Shown in pieces: positions 1 through 5,505 of a stretch of DNA of 10,211 nucleotides (the stretch's first letter is position 1; the number at the start of each line of letters is the position of its first letter). Below the pieces are notes generated by a model that did not search any database, was not told the origin of the DNA, and saw nothing but the letters and a program-made list of their open reading frames with translations. Origin of the DNA: Gammaproteobacteria bacterium (GTDB lineage Bacteria > Pseudomonadota > Gammaproteobacteria > Eutrophobiales > Eutrophobiaceae); NCBI GenBank assembly GCA_003645215.1, contig QNEM01000049.1, positions 1-10,211 on the forward strand. The letters are read 5' to 3'. A program made the translations under genes and the position numbers.

Positions 1-1293
1 GAGATCAGGGAATATCGAGGCACACTGACAAGCCCCGGTAAAGAAAGCCCGGACCGCAGTCGATCCGTTGAAGAAAATCTCGATCTGTTTGAGAAGATGC
101 GCGCAGGTGAGTTTGCAGATGGTAAATATATATTGCGTGCAAAGATCGATATGGCTTCACCAAATATGAATCTTCGTGATCCGGCCATCTATCGGATCAA
201 GCGTTGCCATCATTATCGTACCGGAGACGAATGGTGTATTTATCCCATGTATGATTTTACCCATGGTATTTCTGATGCCCTGGAAGGCATTACACATTCA
301 TTGTGCACCCTGGAGTTTGAAGATCACCGTCCTCTGTATGACTGGTTCCTGGAGCAATTAGAAGTTCCCTGTCATCCTCAACAGATAGAATTTTCACGCC
401 TAAATCTCAACTACACAGTGACCAGTAAACGAAAATTAAACGAGCTGGTAACGGGTGGTTATGTTGACGCTTGGGATGATCCACGTATGTTGACCATCGC
501 TGGAATGCGCAGGCGGGGTTATACAGCGGCGGCCATCAGGGATTTTTGTGAGCGTATTGGTGTGACCAAGAACGATACTGTGCTTGATATGTCGGTACTG
601 GAAAATTGTGTGCGTGAAGACCTTGATAAGAAAACACGAAGGGTTATGGGTGTACTTAATCCTTTACGCGTGGTGATCGAAAACTATCCTGAAAATACAA
701 GTGAAGAACTGGATGCACCATATCATCCAAACGATCCAGACATGGGCAGTCGTAAGGTTCCCTTTTCCAAAGTCATCTACGTAGAGCGCGATGATTTTAT
801 GGAAGAGCCACCAAGGAAATTTTTCCGCCTGGGGCCTGGCAGAGAAGTCCGCTTGCGTTATGCGTATTTCATTACCTGTAATGACTTTGTGAAAGATGAA
901 AATGGTGAAGTCATTGAATTGCGTTGTACTTATGATCCAGAAACTAAAGGTGGCAATGCACCAGATGGCAGGAAGGTCAAAGGTACGATTCATTGGATAT
1001 CTGCAGAACATGCACTGGAAGCAGAAGTGCGTGTTTATGATCGATTGTTTGATGATCCGGAACCAGATAGCAATAAGCATGAAAAAGACTGGAAAGAATT
1101 TTTAAATCCGGATTCCAGACAAATACTTGATAATGCCAAACTGGAACCAGGTCTTGCTACGGCAACAGCAGGCGATCAATTCCAGTTTGAACGTTTGGGC
1201 TATTTCAACGTCGATGTAAAAGATTCCGCAGCAGGTAAACCGGTTTTTAACAGAACAATTACCTTAAGAGATTCCTGGGCAAAGAAGCGCTAG
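1..1293 (+). CDS. glnS: Glutaminyl-tRNA synthetase (5' end outside the window)
   Basis: Cytoplasmic class I aminoacyl-tRNA synthetase that charges tRNA-Gln with glutamine using ATP. The frame is open from base 1, and the first visible residues (EIREYRGTLTSPGK) match E. coli GlnRS from about residue 129, so roughly 128 N-terminal residues, including the HIGH motif, lie upstream. The ATG at 97 is internal. Visible landmarks are the IDMASP and WCIYPMYDFTH segments, the stretch DALEGITHSLCTLEF typical of GlnRS/GluRS, a KMSKS-like loop at 418-432 reading VTSKR, and the C-terminal anticodon-binding beta-barrels ending FNRTITLRDSWAKKR. The visible 430 residues reach the usual C-terminus without breaks. 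E. coli has VMSKR in the KMSKS-like loop, so Met is replaced by Thr here, while the catalytic lysine is kept. purC follows after 34 bp on the same strand, so co-transcription is possible. Identity is very secure. Confidence 0.97.
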   Translation, partial: EIREYRGTLTSPGKESPDRSRSVEENLDLFEKMRAGEFADGKYILRAKIDMASPNMNLRDPAIYRIKRCHHYRTGDEWCIYPMYDFTHGISDALEGITHSLCTLEFEDHRPLYDWFLEQLEVPCHPQQIEFSRLNLNYTVTSKRKLNELVTGGYVDAWDDPRMLTIAGMRRRGYTAAAIRDFCERIGVTKNDTVLDMSVLENCVREDLDKKTRRVMGVLNPLRVVIENYPENTSEELDAPYHPNDPDMGSRKVPFSKVIYVERDDFMEEPPRKFFRLGPGREVRLRYAYFITCNDFVKDENGEVIELRCTYDPETKGGNAPDGRKVKGTIHWISAEHALEAEVRVYDRLFDDPEPDSNKHEKDWKEFLNPDSRQILDNAKLEPGLATATAGDQFQFERLGYFNVDVKDSAAGKPVFNRTITLRDSWAKKR

Positions 1294-1327
1294 CTGAGAA
1301 AATAATTTCAAAAAGAGTAATTACTGA

Positions 1328-2221
1328 ATGAGTAATCCTGTAACTGCCTTGCATCAGTCTGATATTAAAACCTTAGCCTTGTTAAACCGGGGCAAGGTAC
1401 GAGATCTCTATGATGTTGACGAAGAGCATATGTTGATTGTGACCACTGATCGGCTATCTGCCTTTGATGTGATTTTGCCTGATCCCATTCCGGGCAAGGG
1501 TGCGATCCTGACAACCGTATCAAATTTCTGGTTCGATAAGACACAGCACATTATTGCCAATCACCTGACAGATAAAACACTGGATGAAGTGCTGCCGGAT
1601 GCAACAGAGCGCAATCCTGTTGAAGGTCGTGGTATTGTTGTACGTAAGCTGAACCCATTGCCCGTTGAGGCCATTGTTCGTGGCTATCTGATTGGTTCCG
1701 GATGGAATGATTATCAAAAGACCGGTGCCGTTTGTGGGATATCCTTACCTGAAGGCCTGCAACAGGCACAGCAATTACCCGAAGCCATTTTTACGCCTTC
1801 GACCAAGGCCGATGTTGGTGGACATGATGAAAATATCAACTTCGAAAAAACTGTCGAGTTATTGGGACAAGACATGGCGGAGCAGGTGCGGGATGTTAGT
1901 ATCAAGCTCTACCAGGAGGCAGCAGCCTATGCCCTGGAACGGGGAATTATTATTGCTGATACCAAGTTTGAATTTGGCACTGATGATAATGGTGCACTGG
2001 TTTTAATTGATGAGGCCTTAACTCCGGATTCTTCACGGTTTTGGCCTGCAGATTCTTACCAGGTGGGTATCAGCCCACCAAGTTTTGACAAGCAATATGT
2101 CAGGGATTATCTGGAGACGCTGGACTGGGACAAAACTGATCCGGGCCCGCATTTGCCGGAAGATGTCATCCAGCGAACCGGTGAAAAATATCGCGAAGCC
2201 ATGAATTTACTAATGAATTAG
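1328..2221 (+). CDS. purC: Phosphoribosylaminoimidazole-succinocarboxamide (SAICAR) synthase
   Basis: Joins CAIR and aspartate with ATP to form SAICAR in de novo purine synthesis; cytoplasmic. The 297-residue protein has the family hallmarks: GKVRDLY near the N-terminus (residues 22-28, nucleotide-binding strand), TDRLSAFDV (40-48), VEAIVRGYLIGSGW (113-126), TPSTKADVGGHDEN (156-169), IADTKFEFG (209-217) and IDEALTPDSSRFW (227-239). The length matches the longer, yeast Ade1-like form rather than the roughly 237-residue E. coli enzyme. The ATG at 1328 is preceded by only a weak purine stretch (AAAAAGAG), and homology begins a few residues in, so this start is reasonable. It lies 34 bp after glnS and 26 bp before the carbonic anhydrase, suggesting one transcript. 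In many betaproteobacteria (recalled from memory) purC adjoins pyk-fba in one direction; here it is close to fba but convergent. Confidence 0.96.
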   Translation: MSNPVTALHQSDIKTLALLNRGKVRDLYDVDEEHMLIVTTDRLSAFDVILPDPIPGKGAILTTVSNFWFDKTQHIIANHLTDKTLDEVLPDATERNPVEGRGIVVRKLNPLPVEAIVRGYLIGSGWNDYQKTGAVCGISLPEGLQQAQQLPEAIFTPSTKADVGGHDENINFEKTVELLGQDMAEQVRDVSIKLYQEAAAYALERGIIIADTKFEFGTDDNGALVLIDEALTPDSSRFWPADSYQVGISPPSFDKQYVRDYLETLDWDKTDPGPHLPEDVIQRTGEKYREAMNLLMN

Positions 2222-2236
2222 ATCGATGAATTAGAC

Positions 2237-2242
2237 GGGGAG
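2237..2242 (+). promoter_or_regulatory. Shine-Dalgarno site that sets the carbonic anhydrase start
   Basis: GGGGAG lies 5 bases upstream of GTG at 2248. It overlaps the other in-frame GTG at 2242, so ribosomes bound here would initiate at 2248. The chosen start yields MDPLDKLVDGF rather than MIVDPLDKL. Confidence 0.65.
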
Positions 2243-2247
2243 TGATT

Positions 2248-2883
2248 GTGGATCCACTGGATAAACTGGTTGATGGTTTTAATAACTTCAAGCAGCGCTA
2301 TTACATAGCGGAGCCTGAGTTATATGAAGAACTGGTTGATAGAGGTCAGTCACCGAAAACACTGGTGATTGCCTGTTGTGATTCCCGCGTACATCCTGCC
2401 CAGGTATTGAACACCAGTCCGGGTGATATCTTTGTGGTACGCAATGTGGCCAACCTGGTTCCACCTTTCGAAGATGATGGTAAATCCCATGGTACCAGTG
2501 CCGCAATCGAATACGGTGTTAAACATCTCAAGGTCGAGCACATTATTGTTTTTGGTCATGGACAGTGTGGTGGCATCAAGAGTTTGATGGCAGGCGGTGT
2601 GGGCGCAGAAGATGACAGTTTCATTGATCCGTGGATGAGTACTGCAGTGCCTTCGCGTGAGAAAATTCTTGAGCTCCATTCTGACAAGCCTTTTGCAGAG
2701 CAGTGTCAGATATGTGAACAGGCTGTCATTGAGGTCTCGGTTAAAAATTTATTGTCATTTCCCTGGATCAAGTCACGCGTAGATGCAGGTAAACTGGAAG
2801 TTCATGGATGGTATTTTGAAATTGAGAAGGGTATTTTGTTTGAGATGAAACAGGAAGATGGTTCTTTTTCATCTATTCGTTGA
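2248..2883 (+). CDS. can: Beta-class carbonic anhydrase
   Basis: Zinc enzyme interconverting CO2 and bicarbonate; predicted cytoplasmic because no signal peptide is visible. The 211-residue protein has the complete beta-CA signature: CCDSR with zinc ligand Cys43, and the catalytic Asp45-Arg47 pair, then GHGQCGG supplying ligands His104 and Cys107. Numbering is from the GTG start at 2248, chosen over GTG 2242 by the Shine-Dalgarno site. Length is normal for bacterial Can/CynT proteins. The residues just before the first zinc ligand are LVIAC, so the Trp and Gly that form the non-catalytic bicarbonate pocket of the E. coli and Haemophilus enzymes appear to be Val40 and Ala42. This suggests an enzyme without that allosteric control. 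The gene ends with TGA followed directly by TAG. It is 26 bp after purC and 36 bp before the lipoprotein gene. The subgroup (Can or CynT) is not settled, so the symbol is provisional. Confidence 0.95.
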   Translation: MDPLDKLVDGFNNFKQRYYIAEPELYEELVDRGQSPKTLVIACCDSRVHPAQVLNTSPGDIFVVRNVANLVPPFEDDGKSHGTSAAIEYGVKHLKVEHIIVFGHGQCGGIKSLMAGGVGAEDDSFIDPWMSTAVPSREKILELHSDKPFAEQCQICEQAVIEVSVKNLLSFPWIKSRVDAGKLEVHGWYFEIEKGILFEMKQEDGSFSSIR

Positions 2884-2919
2884 TAGTAAATTATTCATTA
2901 CCAGGAGAGAGGTAAGCAA

Positions 2920-3129
2920 ATGATTAAGAAAATTATTTTACTGGGGACAGTTCTTTTTTTAATCTCGGCATGTTCTGACGATGAAAGTGCAAAACCTGAA
3001 AAGAAGCTTAGTGGCGATCATGTCTGGAAGGAACAGACACAGACTATAGACAGAGCCAAAGAGGTCGAGGGGATGTTACTGGATGCCGCTGATGAACAAC
3101 GCAAGGTCATTGATGAGCAGGTTAAATAA
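2920..3129 (+). CDS. Small predicted lipoprotein, function unknown
   Basis: A 69-residue protein with a classic lipoprotein signal: basic start MIKK, hydrophobic core ILLGTVLFL, and the lipobox-like ISAC with Cys18 as the predicted lipidated residue. The mature part starts CSDDES. Asp falls at position +3, not +2, so outer-membrane sorting is more likely than inner-membrane retention. The mature domain of about 52 residues is charged and probably helical (DHVWKEQTQTIDRAKEVEGML, then DAADEQRKVIDEQVK), resembling a short amphipathic or coiled-coil helix. An excellent Shine-Dalgarno site (AGGAGAGAGG at 2903-2912, 7-base spacing) marks it as a real gene despite its size. I recall similar short lipoproteins in other gammaproteobacteria but know no function. 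It ends the plus-strand string, just before the stem-loop at 3141-3170. Confidence 0.85.
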   Translation: MIKKIILLGTVLFLISACSDDESAKPEKKLSGDHVWKEQTQTIDRAKEVEGMLLDAADEQRKVIDEQVK

Positions 3130-3140
3130 GCGCAGACATA

Positions 3141-3170
3141 AATACCAGGAACACTAGTGCTCCTGGTATT
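3141..3170. terminator. Stem-loop in the convergent gap, probable bidirectional terminator
   Basis: AATACCAGGA (3141-3150) and TCCTGGTATT (3161-3170) are perfect inverted copies. The 10-base loop contains the palindrome CACTAGTG, so the stem may extend with one A-C mismatch. It begins 12 bases after the lipoprotein stop and lies 17 bases beyond the ppiC stop on the other strand. Neither side has a strong T-tract (TATTGTGTGTT on plus, TATTTATGTCT on minus), so termination efficiency is uncertain. Confidence 0.7.
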
Positions 3171-3186
3171 GTGTGTTCCTGCTAAC

Positions 3187-3468
3187 TCAATCAGTACGAC
3201 TGGTGATTTCCAGTAGATGATAGCCAAACTGGGTCTTTACAGGTCCGTGAACTACGCTAACCTCATTATTGAATACAACTTCATCGAATTCCTTGACCAT
3301 TTGACCGGGACCAAACTCACCCAGGTCTCCGCCCGTTTTTCCTGAAGGGCAGCTGGAATTATCTCTGGCGACATCGGCAAAGTCTGCGCCATCTGCTATT
3401 TGTTGTTTTAGATCGTTACATTTTTCTTCAGTGTCTACCAGAATGTGACGTGCTTGTGCTTTAGCCAT
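3187..3468 (-). CDS. ppiC: Parvulin-type peptidyl-prolyl cis-trans isomerase
   Basis: Accelerates cis-trans isomerisation of peptidyl-prolyl bonds during protein folding. At 93 residues it equals E. coli PpiC in length and matches it along its whole span: ARHILV (His8), SSCPSGKTGGDLGEF (Cys40 in the active site), GQMVKEFDEVVF and GPVKTQFGYHLLEI (His84). It is a free-standing parvulin domain with no signal peptide or SurA/PpiD chaperone arms, so it is predicted to be cytoplasmic. The ATG at 3468 has a GGAG Shine-Dalgarno site (plus-strand CTCC at 3476-3479) at 7-base spacing. It is the last gene of the minus-strand string, 39 bp after the Sel1-like gene. No functional link to the glycolytic genes upstream is obvious from the sequence. 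Confidence 0.96.
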   Translation of the reverse strand: MAKAQARHILVDTEEKCNDLKQQIADGADFADVARDNSSCPSGKTGGDLGEFGPGQMVKEFDEVVFNNEVSVVHGPVKTQFGYHLLEITSRTD

Positions 3469-3507
3469 AATTATTCTCCAAATAAAAAATAAAGTGTTTC
3501 GTAAATG

Positions 3508-4104
3508 TTATTTAAGTTGTTTTGCCTTTTCCGGGGAATATAAAGGACCATTCTGATCACTATAATATTCAATCAGCAAGGTCTTTGATGTTTCATCCCC
3601 TGCCTCTATGCCTTCCAGTAAAATGTATTCCGCCTGCAGCGGTTCTTTCTCTACGCCCTGCCCTTGATAATGCATTTTTGCAAATAGTGGCCGATTTAAC
3701 AGTCCCATTTTTGCCGCACGCGATAAATGTAAATAAGCGCGTTTGTAATCTGGTTCGCCCAAATGACCTTCATAATATAAATTTGCCAAATAAATATGTG
3801 CAACAGGTGTCTGATAGGATACAGCAACATTCAGTAGTGCCAGGGCCCTTTTTGGATCTTTCTCAACACAGCGGCCTGTCAGATACATATTCCCCAGATT
3901 AATCATGGCACCTGGGACACCCTCGTCGGCCAGACTTATGTAAAGAGGCAGTGCTTTATCACAATCACCGGCCTCATCTGCTGCTAATGCCAGCATAAAT
4001 TCCTTTTCCAGTTCCTCATCATCAGCCAGGGCATGTGTCGAGAGTAGAATTCCATTCAACAAAAATAACAGGAAAAATGTGGTTCTATACACGGAGGTGG
4101 TCAT
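3508..4104 (-). CDS. Exported Sel1/TPR-like repeat protein
   Basis: A 198-residue protein of unknown specific role. The N-terminus is a probable Sec signal peptide: a hydrophobic run TFFLLFLLNGILL (residues 9-21) and a cleavage site after ALA27, giving a mature start DDEELEKE, so a periplasmic location is likely. The mature part is built of helical pairs resembling Sel1-like repeats. Examples are GAMINLGNMYLTGRCVEKDPKRALALLNVA (about 65-94), VAHIYLANLYYEG with KRAYLHLSRAAKMG (about 101-134) and LFAKMHYQGQGVEKEPLQAEYILLEG (about 140-165). An earlier pair, EFMLALAADEAGDCDKALPLYISLADEG, may be a first repeat. Such repeats usually bind proteins. There is no lipobox and no other domain. The start codon has a poor Shine-Dalgarno context (CCAGAA), so translation may depend on the gene upstream, which ends 26 bp before. 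Confident as a gene; function open. Confidence 0.85.
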   Translation of the reverse strand: MTTSVYRTTFFLLFLLNGILLSTHALADDEELEKEFMLALAADEAGDCDKALPLYISLADEGVPGAMINLGNMYLTGRCVEKDPKRALALLNVAVSYQTPVAHIYLANLYYEGHLGEPDYKRAYLHLSRAAKMGLLNRPLFAKMHYQGQGVEKEPLQAEYILLEGIEAGDETSKTLLIEYYSDQNGPLYSPEKAKQLK

Positions 4105-4116
4105 TTCTGGTTTTGA

Positions 4117-4148
4117 CTAAAGAAAGGGGATTAACCCATTTTCTTTAG
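4117..4148. other. Hairpin spanning the stop codon of the 91-residue ORF
   Basis: CTAAAGAAA (4117-4125) and TTTCTTTAG (4140-4148) are a perfect 9-bp inverted repeat. Part of the inner GGGG (4126-4129) and CCC (4135-4137) can also pair. The stop codon of the minus-strand 91-residue ORF lies in the loop, and the Sel1-like gene begins 12 bp beyond the stem. No T-tract follows on the minus strand, so it is more likely an RNA stability or translation element, or a weak attenuator, than a strong terminator. Confidence 0.45.
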
Positions 4149-4406
4149 TAGCAACATCCTGTCATCTGCATCGGTCACTTCATGCATGGCCTCATTGAAT
4201 TCAGCGACCGTTTCGCTATGGGCCTGCAGCATCACAGCAAGTTCCTGGTTTTCTTCTTCAGAAGGTTTTTCACCCTTATCGTATTTTTGATCCAGTGATT
4301 GCATAAACTCAAAATAGGTATTCTTGGTCGCGGACATACGCAGATAGGCCTCCCATGCCACCTGGGCAATGGGAGGGAGTTCATCATCATCAGTCACGTC
4401 TGGCAT
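4131..4406 (-). CDS. Conserved-looking hypothetical protein, 91 residues, acidic
   Basis: I do not recognise this family. The protein begins with an acidic, flexible stretch (MPDVTDDDELPP), followed by probable helices: AQVAWEAYLRMSA (14-26), TYFEFMQSLDQKYDKG (30-45), then a long one from about residue 49 to 75 (SEEENQELAVMLQAHSETVA and on to NEAMHEV), ending DDRMLLLKKMG. It is rich in Glu, Asp and Met, contains no cysteine, and shows no signal peptide or membrane segment, so it is likely a small soluble helical cytoplasmic protein. The ATG lies only 7 bp beyond the fba stop and lacks a clear Shine-Dalgarno site, which points to translational coupling with aldolase. The reading frame is probably real: it fits exactly between fba and the Sel1-like gene, and no competing frame occupies the space. 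A role tied to central carbon metabolism would be a guess from position only. Confidence 0.75.
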   Translation of the reverse strand: MPDVTDDDELPPIAQVAWEAYLRMSATKNTYFEFMQSLDQKYDKGEKPSEEENQELAVMLQAHSETVAEFNEAMHEVTDADDRMLLLKKMG

Positions 4407-4413
4407 TTACTGC

Positions 4414-5433
4414 TTATGCTGCGTCGCTCGCTGCATCATATTTGCCAAGCGATGCTTCGCCATTACATTTCTCACGGTGCAGAAGTACTGCCTGGGCCTT
4501 TTCGACGTTTTCTTCTTTACCTTGCCAGGCTGCAAGGCAAGGTGCCTGAAGTGCCCGTCCATATGAAAAACTCAAGGGCCAGGGCAATGGGCCATAAGTT
4601 GCGTTCATTGCGTTCAGATGTTCCGTTGCCTTCTCGGCTGATTGTCCACCAGATAGAAAGACAATGCCTGGCAGTGATGCAGGCACTGTGTTCAGCAGAC
4701 AGTTAATTGTCAGACCAGCGACATCATCGACATCAGCTTGTTCGGAACAGTCTTTGCCAGAAACAATCATATTGACCTTGAGTATGGTGTGTTCCAGAGA
4801 GACGCTTTGTTTATATAATTCATTAAACAATGCTTTCAGCGTTGCCTCGGTAACTTCATAACAGAGTTCAACACTATGGTCACCGTCCATCAGAACTTCT
4901 GGTTCGACCATTGGCACGATACCGGCTTCCTGACAAAGTGAAGCATAGCGTGCCAGGGCATGAACATTGGCTTCAATACAACCCAGGCTGGGGATACCTT
5001 CTCCAATGGTGATGACGGCACGCCACTTGGCAAATTTGGCACCGAGTTTTTTATATTCAGCTAAACGGTCGCGTAGACCATCGAGGCCCTCAGTGACTTT
5101 TTCACCAGGGTGACCGGCAAGTTCTTTAGCGCCCGTATCAACCTTTATTCCTGTCATGATGCCCTGTTTCTCCAGGGCTTCCGCAAAAGGTGTTCCATCT
5201 GCAGTGGACTGTCTGATAGTTTCATCAAACAGGATCATGCCGCTGATATATTCATTGCCACCAGGGTTGGTGATTAAAAGATCACGGTAGGCTCTACGAG
5301 ATGTTTCTGTAGATTCCGTATTAATACTATCCAGGCGATTCTTGATGGTTGGAGCACTCTCATCAATTGCAAGAATACCCTTGCCCGCAGCAACCATTGC
5401 CTCAGCTGTTTGATCCAGTTCTTTTATACTCAT
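4414..5433 (-). CDS. fba: Fructose-bisphosphate aldolase, class I (eukaryote type)
   Basis: Reversibly cleaves fructose-1,6-bisphosphate to dihydroxyacetone phosphate and glyceraldehyde-3-phosphate through a Schiff base; it can also serve the Calvin cycle. The 339-residue protein aligns throughout with muscle aldolase: GILAIDES (Asp24), GIKVDTG (Lys97), FAKWRAV (Lys136), MVEPEVL (Glu177, Glu179), ILKVNMIVSG (Schiff-base Lys219), FLSGGQS (Ser261) and SFSYGRALQA (Arg293). Apart from Asp24, these positions are offset by a constant 10 from rabbit numbering, so the catalytic set is intact. The C-terminus (KYDAASDAA) lacks the terminal Tyr that vertebrate aldolases use. It is neither the zinc-dependent class II enzyme nor the DhnA/FbaB type of E. 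coli. AGAGG lies 6 bases before the ATG at 5433. The gene is 72 bp after pyk and 7 bp before the 91-residue ORF, in a tkt-gap-pgk-pyk-fba string. Confidence 0.96.
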   Translation of the reverse strand: MSIKELDQTAEAMVAAGKGILAIDESAPTIKNRLDSINTESTETSRRAYRDLLITNPGGNEYISGMILFDETIRQSTADGTPFAEALEKQGIMTGIKVDTGAKELAGHPGEKVTEGLDGLRDRLAEYKKLGAKFAKWRAVITIGEGIPSLGCIEANVHALARYASLCQEAGIVPMVEPEVLMDGDHSVELCYEVTEATLKALFNELYKQSVSLEHTILKVNMIVSGKDCSEQADVDDVAGLTINCLLNTVPASLPGIVFLSGGQSAEKATEHLNAMNATYGPLPWPLSFSYGRALQAPCLAAWQGKEENVEKAQAVLLHREKCNGEASLGKYDAASDAA

Positions 5434-5505
5434 ATTTGGCCTCTGTACTAAAATTTAATTAATGTAATTCTTATGAAATGTTTTCCACACTAGTTGTACA
5501 TTTTA

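Noticed and set aside
97..99. ATG at 97 as the glnS start
   Set aside because: The frame is open from base 1 and the first 32 residues already match GlnRS.
664..1080. 138-residue minus-strand open frame within glnS
   Set aside because: Fully inside the GlnRS coding region, no ribosome site or recognisable domain; a shadow of the real frame.
3169..3181. 13-bp exact repeat TTGTGTGTTCCTG, also at 6975-6987
   Set aside because: Both copies are intergenic, but one 13-bp match in the same orientation is about what chance predicts in 10 kb, and the two contexts differ.
3522..3902. 126-residue plus-strand open frame
   Set aside because: Antisense to the Sel1-like gene, which has a convincing signal peptide and repeats; no evidence for the antisense frame.
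5434..5505. AT-rich pyk-fba gap as a promoter or terminator
   Set aside because: I see neither a paired -35/-10 set with proper spacing nor a stem followed by T-tract; only the aldolase Shine-Dalgarno site is clear.
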